A program made the position numbers and the translations under genes. Below are positions 26,482 through 36,505 of a DNA stretch of 64,000 nucleotides, in pieces (position 1 is the stretch's first letter; each line of letters starts with the position of its first letter). The stretch is from the NCBI RefSeq assembly GCF_030268685.1, contig NZ_BSRQ01000003.1, positions 286,598-350,597 of the forward strand, given 5' to 3'. Under the pieces are notes generated by a model. That model did not search any database and had not been told where the DNA came from. It saw only the letters and a program-made list of their open reading frames with translations. Source of the stretch: Microtetraspora sp. NBRC 13810. GTDB lineage: Bacteria; Actinomycetota; Actinomycetes; Streptosporangiales; Streptosporangiaceae.

Positions 26482-27675
26482 CCCCTGCTCGCCCGGGAAG
26501 GGCGCCGCCATCGCCGCGTCGACCGCCTCGGCCGACAGGATGTGCTCCAGCACCATCACGGCGCAGCCGGTGATGCCGGCCCCCGGGCCGAGCCGGCTGC
26601 GCTCGATGCGCAGGTTGCGGGTGGCCAGCGCGGTCGAGCGGCGGTAGACGACCTCCCGCACCCCCGACACCAGCGGCTGGAACGCCTCCGCGACGTCGCC
26701 GCCGAGCACGACCACCGCCGGGTTGAGCAGGTTGACCGCGCTGGCCACCACCTCGCCGAGCTTGCGGGCGGCGTCGCGGATCACCGCCATCGTCTCCGCG
26801 TCGCCCGCGCGCACCAGGGCCACCACGTCGGGCAGTGCCGACACCTCGCGCCCGCGGGCGCGCAGGTCGCGCAGGATCGCGGTGCCGCTGGCCACCGAGT
26901 CGAGGCAGTCGACGTTGCCGCACCGGCACAGCACTCCCCCGCCGTCCCGCACCGGGATGTGCCCGATCTCGCCCGCCGCGCCCAGCGCGCCGCGCAGGAT
27001 CCGCCCGCCGGAGATGACGCCGGACCCGATCCGGGTGGCGATCTTCACGAACAGCAGGTCGTCCACCTCGCCGGCGTAGGCGGCGTGGTGCTCGCCGATG
27101 GCGATCACGTTCACGTCGTTGTCCACGAAGACCGGGACGGGGAACCGCTGGGCGATGATCGGCGGGATGACCACGCCGGTCCAGCTCGCCATCACCCGCG
27201 CGCTCTCCGTACGGCCGGCCGCGAACTCCACGGTGGCCGGCACGCCCATGCCCACCCCGCGCACCCCGGCGCCGGGCAGCGCGGCGAGCAGCCGCTCCCA
27301 GGTGTCGAGCAGCAGCGGCAGGACGACGCCCGGACCCTCCTCGACGTCGATCACCAGGTCCTCGCGGGCGTGCACCCGGCCCGCCAGGTCGCACACCGCG
27401 ATCTGGGTCCTGCTGGCGCCGAGCGAGGCGACCAGCACGACCCCGCCCGCGGCGTTGAAGGCCAGCCGGGCGGGCGGGCGGCCGCCGGTGGAGGGGCCCT
27501 CGGTGTCCTCGACGATCAGGCCGCGGTCGAGCAGCTCGGTCACGCGCAGCGCGACGGCGGGCCGGGACAGCCCGGTGACCCTGCCGATCTCGGCGCGCGT
27601 CACGGCCTCGCCCGTCCTGATGAGACGGAAGACCTCACCGCTCGTGGCGAGCGCGGCAGCGGAACGTCTAGGCAT
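26437..27675 (-). CDS. ROK-family transcriptional repressor
   Basis: 412 residues. The N-terminal winged HTH contains VTRAEIGRVTGLSRPAVALRV. The ROK sugar-kinase-like domain (about 85-395) has the FVDNDVN active-site-like motif and the zinc cluster CRCGNVDCLDS, as in XylR/NagC/Mlc-type regulators. The first phosphate loop reads VASLGASRTQ instead of DIGGTK, so kinase activity is unlikely and this is a regulator. It is divergent from zwf with 141 bases between, so it probably represses the Entner-Doudoroff operon and itself in response to a sugar or sugar phosphate. The ATG at 27675 is preferred; a GTG at 27693 is possible. Confidence 0.93.
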   Translation of the reverse strand: MPRRSAAALATSGEVFRLIRTGEAVTRAEIGRVTGLSRPAVALRVTELLDRGLIVEDTEGPSTGGRPPARLAFNAAGGVVLVASLGASRTQIAVCDLAGRVHAREDLVIDVEEGPGVVLPLLLDTWERLLAALPGAGVRGVGMGVPATVEFAAGRTESARVMASWTGVVIPPIIAQRFPVPVFVDNDVNVIAIGEHHAAYAGEVDDLLFVKIATRIGSGVISGGRILRGALGAAGEIGHIPVRDGGGVLCRCGNVDCLDSVASGTAILRDLRARGREVSALPDVVALVRAGDAETMAVIRDAARKLGEVVASAVNLLNPAVVVLGGDVAEAFQPLVSGVREVVYRRSTALATRNLRIERSRLGPGAGITGCAVMVLEHILSAEAVDAAMAAPFPGEQGSGAAVLDQAVQGAF

Positions 27676-27709
27676 CGGTTCAGTCAACCACACCAGCTTC
27701 GGCTATGAG

Positions 27710-27721
27710 AAGTCACGACTT
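27710..27721. promoter_or_regulatory. candidate ROK operator between the regulator gene and zwf
   Basis: AAGTC-AC-GACTT, a perfect 5-2-5 palindrome in an AT-rich divergent promoter region, 35 bases upstream of the ROK start and about 96 before the zwf start. Assignment to the ROK protein is by position only. Confidence 0.4.
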
Positions 27722-27816
27722 ATTCATCTCGAATAGCAAAACTCGGGTTGTATCCAGCCAAAGATCTGACTAGTGTCCGTTCTGTCCTCTCGTGTTAGAT
27801 CATTCGGAGCCTGGCC

Positions 27817-29306
27817 GTGTCCCCCTTGCCGTCAACCGCAGCCCCGCACTCCGCCGACCTGATCGTCTTCGGCGGTACCGGCGACCTCTCGATGCGCAAG
27901 CTGCTCCCCGCCCTCTATCACGCCGACCGCGACGGCCGGCTGGCGCCGGAGACGCGGGTGATCGCCCTGTCCCGGGGCGGGCTCACCGACGCCGACTTCC
28001 GCGGCAAGGTGGACGCCGAGGTACGCGGCGCGGGCACCGTGCCCGCGGGCGACCCCGAGGGGTGGCGGCGCTTCCTCCTCCGGCTGCACCACGTCTCGCT
28101 GGACGTCACCGGCGGCGACGGCCCCGAGGCGGCCGGCTGGTCGGCCGTGCGCGAGCTGCTCGCCGGGCAGGAGGAGCGCGACCGGATCTTCTACCTGGCC
28201 AGCCCGCCGATGACGTTCGGCCCGTTCTGCCGCCAGGCCCACCGGGCCGGGCTGGTGACGCCGCGCTCGCGGGTGGTGCTGGAGAAGCCGCTCGGCCGCG
28301 ACCTGGCCAGCGCCCAGGGCATCAACGACGAGGTCGGCGAGATCTTCGAAGAGTCGCAGATCTTCCGCATCGACCACTACCTGGGCAAGGAGACCGTGCA
28401 GAACCTGCTCGTGCTCCGCTTCGCCAACGCCTTCCTCGAACCGATCTGGAACTCGCTCTGGATCGACCACGTGCAGATCACCGCCGCCGAGACGGTCGGC
28501 ACGCCGGGCCGCAGGGGCTACTACGACCACGCCGGCGCGCTGCGCGACATGGTGCAGAACCACCTGCTCCAGTTGCTCTGCCTGGTGGCCATGGAGCCGC
28601 CCTCGCGCAACGACCGTGAGTCGATCCGCGACGAGAAGGTCAAGGTGCTCCAGTCGCTGCGGCCGATCACCGGCTCCGAGGTCGACCGGTTCACCGTGCG
28701 CGGGCAGTACTCCGCCGCCCCCGGCATGCCGGGCTACCTCGACGAGCCGGCCAGCACGCCGCCCACCGAGCTGTCCCACCGGGTGGAGACCTTCGCCGCG
28801 ATCCGCGCCGAGGTGAAGAACTGGCGGTGGGCCGGCGTCCCGTTCTACCTGCGCACCGGCAAGCGGCTGCCGAGCCGGCGTTCGGAGATCGTGGTGCAGT
28901 TCAAGGACGTGCCGCACTCGATCTTCGCGGGCGGCACCCCCAACCGGCTGGTGCTGCGGCTCCAGCCCAGCGAGGGCATCCATCTGCACATCATGGCCAA
29001 GGAGCCGGGCGCGGGCGAGGTCGCGCTGCGTCCCGTGCCGCTCAGCCTCAGCTTCGCGCAGACCTTCGCCAGCCGGGTGCCGGACGCCTACGAGCGCCTG
29101 CTCATGGACGTGATGGCCGGCAACCCCACGCTCTTCATGCGGCGCGACGAGGTGGAGGCCGCCTGGCAGTGGATCGACCCCATCCTGTCCACCTGGGAGT
29201 CGTACGGCACGCCGCCCGAGCCCTACCCGGCGGGCAGCTACGGCCCCCCGTCGGCCCACGAACTGCTCGCCCGCAGCGGCCGCGCCTGGCACGAGGAGGA
29301 ACTCGC

Positions 29307-29310
<4 letters not shown>
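27817..29310 (+). CDS. zwf: glucose-6-phosphate dehydrogenase
   Basis: 497 residues, full length. It oxidises glucose-6-phosphate to 6-phosphogluconolactone with NAD(P)+. The N-terminal dinucleotide loop is [17 protein letters not shown] and the substrate motif RIDHYLGKE is near residue 188. EKPLG and [14 protein letters not shown] are also present. The FGGTGDLS loop resembles proteobacterial Zwf more than the FGVTGDLARKKL of housekeeping actinobacterial enzymes. It starts the operon zwf-edd-glk-eda and overlaps edd by four bases (ATGA). The GTG at 27817 follows a GGAG about nine bases upstream. No opcA or pgl gene is adjacent, so this is not the usual pentose-phosphate cluster. Confidence 0.97.
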
Positions 29311-31147
<1,837 letters not shown>

Positions 31148-31151
<4 letters not shown>

Positions 31152-32125
31152 CCGTTTACGCCTATCCCTGGCTGGTCGCCGACGTCGGCGGCACGAACGC
31201 CCGTTTCGGCCTGGTCTCCGGGCCGGGACGGCGGCCGGAGACGATCGCCGTGCTCAACGGAGCCGATCACGAGGGCCTGCCCGAAGCCGTAGCCGCCTAT
31301 CTCGCAGAGCATGCGGGCGGAGTTCGGCCGGGCGCGGCCTGCATCGCGATCGCGGGTCCGGTGGACGGCGACCGTTACCACCTCACCAACGCCGGCTGGT
31401 CGGGCTCCGCGCACGACCTGGGCCTGCCGAACGCGCACCTGCTCAACGACTTCGAGGCGCTCGCGCTGGCCCTGCCCCACCTCGGCGCGGACGACCTGGA
31501 GCCGCTGGGAGGCCCGGCCGGGCCGGGTGGCGACGGGCGGCTGGGAGAGATCAAGGCGGTGCTCGGGCCGGGTACCGGCCTCGGGGTCGGCGGGCTGGTC
31601 CGGGCGGAGCAGGGCTGGGTGCCGATCCCGTCGGAGGGCGGCCACTCGACCGCCCCCGCCGTGACCGACCTGGAGCTGGACGTGGTGCGCGCGCTGCACA
31701 CGCAGGGGATGCCGCACGTCGTGGCCGAGCACCTGCTGTCCGGCCCGGGGCTCAGCCGGCTGCACCACGCGCTGGCGCTGGTGCACGGGGTGGACGCGGA
31801 ACAGCTCGCGGCGCGTGACATCGTCTCCCGCGCGGCGGACGGCGACACCCTCAGCGGGCGGGCGCTGGACGTGTTCTGCGCGCTGCTGGGGAGCTTCGCG
31901 GGGAACATCGCGCTGATCCTAGGCGCGCGCGGCGGGGTCTACCTGGGCGGCGGCATCGTGCCGCGCATCCTGGACCGGTTGCGCGGCAGCGACTTCCGCG
32001 CCAGGTTCGAGGCGACCCCGAAGCTCGGCGACTACCTCGGCGCGATCTCGACGTATGTGATCGTGGACCCCCAGCCTGCGCTGACCGGGGCCGCCGGCTG
32101 GCTGGCCCAGCGTTCGGGAAGATGA
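31148..32125 (+). CDS. glk: glucokinase, E. coli-type (PF02685-like)
   Basis: 325 residues. It phosphorylates glucose with ATP and feeds zwf. The N-terminal [13 protein letters not shown] and [13 protein letters not shown] with EGGHS are those of the proteobacterial/cyanobacterial Glk family. It lacks the ROK zinc cluster (CxCGxxGC) that marks the usual actinobacterial GlkA. The GTG start at 31148 overlaps the edd stop (GTGA). Neighbouring alpha- and beta-glucosidases would supply free glucose, which explains a kinase in this operon. Confidence 0.94.
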
Positions 32126-32150
32126 TGAAGGAATGCACATGGAGGACCGG

Positions 32151-32762
32151 ATGAGTCTGCTAGACCTCGCACCCGTCGTGCCGGTGGTCGTGATCGACGA
32201 CGTGGAGACGGCGGTGCCGATGGCCCGCGCGCTGGTGGCGGGCGGGCTGCCGGTCATCGAGGTGACGTTGCGCACGGCCGCCGCGCTGGAGTCGATCGCC
32301 CGGATCGCCGCCGAGGTGCCGGACGCGGTGATCGGCGCGGGCACGGTCAAGTCGGTCGCCGACGTGGACGCCTCCGTCCGGGCCGGCGCGCGGTTCCTGG
32401 TCAGCCCCGGTACGACGCCCGCGCTGACCGACGCGCTGATCGACACCGGGCTGCCGTTCCTGCCCGGTGCGGTCACCGTGACCGAGGTGATGGCCCTGGC
32501 CGAGCGGGGGATCACCGAGCAGAAGTTCTTCCCGGCCGAGGCGGCCGGCGGCATCGGCTACCTGAAGGCGCTGTCCGGGCCGGTGCCCGAGGTGCGCTTC
32601 TGCCCGACCGGCGGCATCCGCCCGGACACCGCCGCCGCCTACCTGGCGCTGCCCAACGTCGGCTGCGTGGGCGGCTCCTGGCTCACGCCGGCCGACGCGC
32701 TGGCGAGCGGGGACTACGCCCGGATCGAGAAGCTCGCCGCCGAGGCCGCCGCCCTGCGCTGA
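32151..32762 (+). CDS. eda: KDPG aldolase (2-dehydro-3-deoxyphosphogluconate aldolase)
   Basis: 203-residue class I aldolase that splits KDPG to pyruvate and glyceraldehyde-3-phosphate. Eda motifs: PVVPVVVIDDVETAV, GLPVIEVTLRT (active-site Glu), IGAGTVKS, FLVSPG, QKFFPAEAAGG (Schiff-base Lys) and CPTGGI. The start at 32151 is chosen because GGAGGA lies four bases before it and yields the normal length; an ATG at 32133 is open. It is the last gene of the Entner-Doudoroff operon. Confidence 0.96.
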   Translation: MSLLDLAPVVPVVVIDDVETAVPMARALVAGGLPVIEVTLRTAAALESIARIAAEVPDAVIGAGTVKSVADVDASVRAGARFLVSPGTTPALTDALIDTGLPFLPGAVTVTEVMALAERGITEQKFFPAEAAGGIGYLKALSGPVPEVRFCPTGGIRPDTAAAYLALPNVGCVGGSWLTPADALASGDYARIEKLAAEAAALR

Positions 32763-32782
32763 CCGGCGTCCCGGACCTCGCA

Positions 32783-32843
32783 CAGGACCCTCGTGCAGGA
32801 CCTCGCGCAGGACCTGGCGCAGGACCTCGTGCAGGATCTCGTC
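32783..32843. repeat. 12-bp tandem repeat after eda
   Basis: Five consecutive copies of a CAGGACCTCGTG-like unit (one 13-mer, four 12-mers, few mismatches), preceded by a partial copy from 32772. They lie between the convergent eda and LacI genes. There is no coding and no spacer structure. Copy number could vary by slippage. Confidence 0.75.
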
Positions 32844-32865
32844 CGGCCCCTCGTCCCGGTGCCCG

Positions 32866-33876
32866 TCAGCGGCTGACGAGGGGGCCCGAGCCGGTGGAGC
32901 CGCGCACCACCAGCTCGGGCTGGAAGACGAGCTCGACGTGTTTGGCGGGCGCGCCGTTGACCGCCTCCAGCAGCGTCTCGACGGCCGCCGCGGCCATCGG
33001 GCCGATCGGCTTGCGCACGGTGGTCAGCGGCGGGTCGGTGAAGGCGATCAGCGGCGAGTCGTCGAAGCCCACCACCGACACGTCGCCGGGGACGGTCAGG
33101 CCGCGTGCCCGGCAGGCTCTGATCGCGCCGAGCGCCATCAGGTCGCTGGCGCAGACGATCCCGGTGCAGCCGCGCTCCAGCAGCACGGCCGCCGCCGCCT
33201 GCCCGCCCTCCACCGAGAACAACGAGTGCGCGACCAGTTCCTCACCCGCCACCCGCCGCACCGCCTCGCGGTAACCCGCCGTCTTCCGGATCACCGGCAC
33301 GAACCGGGCCGGCCCCACGGCCAGCCCGATCCGCTCGTGCCCGAGGTCCACCAGATGCCGTACGGCGAGCCCGGCGGCGAGCCGGTCGTCGGGTGAGATG
33401 AAGGGCGCCGCGATGTGCTCGTTGTAGCCGTCGACCAGGACGATGGGCAGCCCCCGGTCGGTGAGCCTGGTGTAGCGGTCCATCCGCGCGGTGGTGTCGG
33501 CGTGCAGCCCGGAGACGAAGACGATGCCGCTGACCCCCCGGTCGATCAGCATCTCGGTGAACTCGTCCTCCGGCGCGCCGCCGGGCAACTGGGTGCACAG
33601 CACCGCGGTGTAGCCGTGCTGGATGAGCACCTTCTCCACCGCCTGGGCGAACGCCGGGAAGATCGGGTTGTCCAGCTCCGGAGTCACCAGCCCGACCAGC
33701 CCGTTGCTCCGCTGCCGCAACCGCTGCGGACGCTCGTACCCCATCACGTCCAGCGCCGCCAGCACCGCCTGCCGCGTCGCCGCCGACACCCCCGGCCTGC
33801 CGTTCAGCACCCGGCTCACCGTCGCCTCGCTGACCCCTGCCTGAGCCGCGATGTCGGAGAGGCGGGTCCCGTTCAT
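32866..33876 (-). CDS. LacI-family sugar repressor (paralogue A)
   Basis: 336 residues. The HTH is at the N-terminus (RLSDIAAQAGVSEATVSRVLNG), the hinge follows near residue 50-60, and a periplasmic-binding-like effector domain runs from LVGLVTPELDNPIF to the end. It is closely related to the LacI protein at 37923-38966, with long stretches of identical protein and DNA. A TACAGT box six bases before the ATG suggests leaderless expression. It faces away from the MsiK-like ATPase gene with 439 bases between and converges with eda. It probably senses an alpha-glucoside like its paralogue, or may have diverged in ligand; the effector pocket differs most around residues 100-170. Confidence 0.93.
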   Translation of the reverse strand: MNGTRLSDIAAQAGVSEATVSRVLNGRPGVSAATRQAVLAALDVMGYERPQRLRQRSNGLVGLVTPELDNPIFPAFAQAVEKVLIQHGYTAVLCTQLPGGAPEDEFTEMLIDRGVSGIVFVSGLHADTTARMDRYTRLTDRGLPIVLVDGYNEHIAAPFISPDDRLAAGLAVRHLVDLGHERIGLAVGPARFVPVIRKTAGYREAVRRVAGEELVAHSLFSVEGGQAAAAVLLERGCTGIVCASDLMALGAIRACRARGLTVPGDVSVVGFDDSPLIAFTDPPLTTVRKPIGPMAAAAVETLLEAVNGAPAKHVELVFQPELVVRGSTGSGPLVSR

Positions 33877-33882
33877 GGGAGT

Positions 33883-33888
33883 ACTGTA
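33883..33888 (-). promoter_or_regulatory. -10 box giving a leaderless LacI (A) transcript
   Basis: TACAGT on the minus strand, six bases from the ATG at 33876. Confidence 0.4.
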
Positions 33889-34171
33889 CGCGGCCCGGCC
33901 CCGGCGCCCCGTGGCCGTTCGCGGGCCCCCGGAAAAGGGACACCGGCCCGGTAGGGGCGCTTACCAGAAACGTGACAATGCGTGAACCCGGCAGCCCTGC
34001 GAGCGACCGGCCGGCCCGGAGGAGAACGCCCAGGCAGCGGTGGTCACCGGCGTGGAACGCCTCCCGCGCGGGCTGACCCACCAGGGCGCTCTATCCGAAA
34101 TGTCCGCTATTACCGGGCCAACCGGAAACACATTCCCGAAACACTACGGATACAGTTTTTTCCTAGGACAT

Positions 34172-34240
34172 ATGGACACAGCCCTATCGCGCGCGATGTA
34201 CTACCTCATCAATCAGCACCGCCACAGCCGGCGTCTGTAA
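34172..34240 (+). CDS. possible 22-residue leader or small peptide upstream of the sugar ATPase
   Basis: ATG with AGGA four bases upstream opens a 22-codon frame ending in TAA, encoding a basic peptide (MDTALSRAMYYLINQHRHSR then RL). It sits in an unusually AT-rich patch 76 bases before the ATPase gene. It could be a leader peptide or chance. A short hairpin follows at 34263-34275. The rest of 33889-34315 shows nothing else I can name. Confidence 0.25.
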   Translation: MDTALSRAMYYLINQHRHSRRL

Positions 34241-34262
34241 CTCCGACCTGCGGATCAGCGGC

Positions 34263-34275
34263 CCCCACTGTGGGG
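34263..34275 (+). other. short GC hairpin in the leader of the MsiK-like gene
   Basis: CCCCA-CTG-TGGGG, 5-bp stem with a 3-base loop, about 40 bases before the ATG at 34316. Possible leader structure; weak. Confidence 0.25.
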
Positions 34276-34315
34276 AGGCTGGCAGGGCTTCCAGGATGCG
34301 GGCGGAGCAGGCCAA

Positions 34316-35608
34316 ATGAGTACGGTCGTCCTTGACAGTGTGACCAAGGTGTACCCGGGTGGCTTCCTCGCTGTGGACCGGTTGAGCCTGCGCGCGGACG
34401 AGGGCGAGTTCCTGGTCCTGCTCGGTCCCTCCGGCTGCGGGAAGTCCACGCTGCTCCGCATGATCGCCGGGCTGGAGGACATCACCGACGGCGACCTGTG
34501 GCTCGGCGGCCGGCTCGCCAACGACCTCCCCCCGCGCGACCGGGACGTGGCGATGGTCTTCCAGAACGGCGCCCTCTATCCGCACCGGACGGTGCGCGGC
34601 AACATGTCCTTCCCGCTGGAGATCGCCAAGGCCGACCCGGCGATGGTCCGGGAGCGGGTCACCGAGCTGTCCAAGGCGCTGCGCATCGACGAGACGCTGG
34701 AGCGGCGGCCCGGAACGCTCTCCGGCGGGCAGCGTCAGCGGGTGGCGATGGGCCGGGCGATCGTCCGGCAGCCCTCGCTCTTCCTGATGGACGAGCCGCT
34801 GTCCAACCTGGACGCCGGGATGCGCACCGAACTGCGGATGGAGATCTCCTCGCTGGTCCGCTCCGTCGGCGTGACCACCGTCTACGTCACCCACGACCAG
34901 ATCGAGGCGCTCACCCTGGCCGACCGGATCGCGATCATGAACCGCGGGGTGCTCCAGGACGTCGGGACGCCCGCCCAGATCTACAACGACCCGGCCACCG
35001 CGTTCGTGGCCGCCTTCCTCAGCTCCCAGCAGCTCAACCTGCTCGCGCCGCAGGTCCGCACCCCGCAGAACCAGTACGTCATGCTGGACTTCGGCCTGCA
35101 CCGGCTGGCGATCCCGTGGAGCGACCCGCGCGCCTACGCCGTCTCCCAGCACGTCGGCGGGCACATCATCGTCGGCATCCGCCCCGACGCCCTGGTCCCG
35201 GTGCCGGACAACTACGACGGGCCCTCGTTCACCGGCCGGGTGCGCACGCTGGAGTACCACGGCCACGAGTGGCTGGCCTACCTGGAGGCGGGCCTGCCCT
35301 CGGCGGCCGTGCCCGAGCCGCCCGACCCCCGCCACCACGGCACCGGCGGCGCCGCCGCACCCGGGCGCGCGCGGTCGATGATGCGCCGCCTGCTGTCGGG
35401 CGCCCAGCCCGAGCCCCCGGAGGAGGAGGCGGAGGAGACCGGCGGGCAGCCCGCCGGCTCCGGCAGCCACCGCCGCGCCGACCTCGTCGTCCGGCTCGGC
35501 TCCCGCCCGGCCTGGCGCTCGGGCGAACACGCCAAGGTCGGCGTGGACGTCAACCGCCTGATGCTCTTCACCACCGACGGCGGCCGGATCGACCCGCCCC
35601 GCCGGTAG
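34316..35608 (+). CDS. msiK: multiple-sugar ABC transporter ATPase, MsiK/UgpC type
   Basis: 430 residues. Walker A GPSGCGKST at 38-46, Q loop VFQNGALYPH, signature LSGGQRQRVAMGRA, Walker B LFLMDEPLSNLD and H loop VTHDQ mark an importer ATPase. The C-terminal regulatory OB/TOBE region starts near 240 and carries an insertion of about 60 residues rich in Pro, Glu and His (335-385), longer than classic MsiK (about 378 residues). Both sugar-permease systems in this window lack an ATPase, and MsiK in Streptomyces is known to drive several such systems, so this is the likely shared motor. It stands alone with its own upstream region. Confidence 0.88.
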   Translation: MSTVVLDSVTKVYPGGFLAVDRLSLRADEGEFLVLLGPSGCGKSTLLRMIAGLEDITDGDLWLGGRLANDLPPRDRDVAMVFQNGALYPHRTVRGNMSFPLEIAKADPAMVRERVTELSKALRIDETLERRPGTLSGGQRQRVAMGRAIVRQPSLFLMDEPLSNLDAGMRTELRMEISSLVRSVGVTTVYVTHDQIEALTLADRIAIMNRGVLQDVGTPAQIYNDPATAFVAAFLSSQQLNLLAPQVRTPQNQYVMLDFGLHRLAIPWSDPRAYAVSQHVGGHIIVGIRPDALVPVPDNYDGPSFTGRVRTLEYHGHEWLAYLEAGLPSAAVPEPPDPRHHGTGGAAAPGRARSMMRRLLSGAQPEPPEEEAEETGGQPAGSGSHRRADLVVRLGSRPAWRSGEHAKVGVDVNRLMLFTTDGGRIDPPRR

Positions 35609-35626
35609 TCCCGGTCCCGTGCCGGG

Positions 35627-36310
35627 TCAGCCCGGCACGGCCTCGGCGCCGGAGCGGGCCAGCATCGCGACGAGCTCCGTGACCCGCGCCAGCTTGGCCA
35701 GCTCGGCCCGGTGGAAGGGCAGGCCGTCGAGCCGGCCGGTGACCAGGCACAGCCCGGTGCCGTCGAGGGGCACCGCCATGAACCTGGCCTCGCCGTCGCC
35801 GAACACCTGCGGGCGCTGCGGCACCGGCTCGGCGAACACCAGCTCCGGCGGCGTCCGCCAGCTCCGGTGCACGATCGGCGGCGTCCTCGCCCCGCCGTCC
35901 CCCGGCCCCGCCTCCCCCGCGGCTCCCTCGCCCTGCGGCCCGGTGGCCACGACCGCCGCCCAGTCGGCCCCGACCAGGTCGGGCACCGCGTCCACCAGTG
36001 TGGCGAACGCCCGCCCCGGGTCGGCCGCCACATGCCGGAGAAGGTCGTAGTCCGGCGCCGAGCCGGGCACGTCCCTGGTCGGCCACGCGCCCTCCACGTG
36101 CACCCCCGGCACGGCGGAGAGCCGGTCGCGCACCTCGTCCACACCGGGCGTCCCCGGCCAGGACACCGTGAAGTCGTCCACGGCCCGGCCCGCCTCCCGT
36201 TCCAGGACCGTCACCTGGTGGATGTCCGCGCCCAGGGTCCCGAGGGACCGGGCCACCTGTCCGAGGGCCCCCGGCCGGTCGGGAAGCGACACTCTGACCC
36301 GCATCAGCAT
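35627..36310 (-). CDS. ACT-domain protein, unknown function
   Basis: 227 residues. The first 70 form an ACT domain (LMRVRVSLPDRPGALGQVARSLGTLGADIHQVTVLE), a fold that senses amino acids. The rest, about 150 residues, is Ala/Pro-rich and has a weak GAF-like pattern near ARFMAVPLDG; I do not recognise a family. Several starts are possible: an AAGAGAGG tract fits best with the ATG at 36310, while ATG 36316 and GTG 36319 are too close to it. It is convergent with the MsiK-like gene. It may be a regulatory protein. Confidence 0.7.
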   Translation of the reverse strand: MLMRVRVSLPDRPGALGQVARSLGTLGADIHQVTVLEREAGRAVDDFTVSWPGTPGVDEVRDRLSAVPGVHVEGAWPTRDVPGSAPDYDLLRHVAADPGRAFATLVDAVPDLVGADWAAVVATGPQGEGAAGEAGPGDGGARTPPIVHRSWRTPPELVFAEPVPQRPQVFGDGEARFMAVPLDGTGLCLVTGRLDGLPFHRAELAKLARVTELVAMLARSGAEAVPG

Positions 36311-36463
36311 CGCCATCACCTCTCTTCCGCCACAAACATTGGCGTAAGCGGGTTTCCATCATGTTTTCCAAAGATGTCCGATGGAATTCCGCACAAAACA
36401 GTGATTTGACCTTTCATGGTGAGATCAGTGCCCTGTTCACCCCCTCGCGCGGGAGAAGGACGT

Positions 36464-36503
36464 CTCCGGCAGGCGCCGGAGGGAGGTCCCGGCAGGCGCC
36501 GGG
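36464..36503 (-). terminator. tandem hairpins after the beta-helix gene
   Basis: CTCCGGC-AGGC-GCCGGAG (36464-36481) and CCCGGC-AGGC-GCCGGG (36488-36503), two hairpins with the same four-base loop. They begin two bases after the stop codon at 36506. They look like a strong double terminator for the secreted beta-helix gene. Confidence 0.65.
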
Positions 36504-36505
36504 GG

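Noticed and set aside
26437-27675. ROK protein as a glucokinase
   Set aside because: It has an N-terminal winged HTH and lacks the DIGGTK phosphate loop; glk in the divergent operon supplies the kinase.
32783-32843. The tandem repeat as a CRISPR-like array
   Set aside because: Units are 12 bp and contiguous, without unique spacers, and no cas genes are present.
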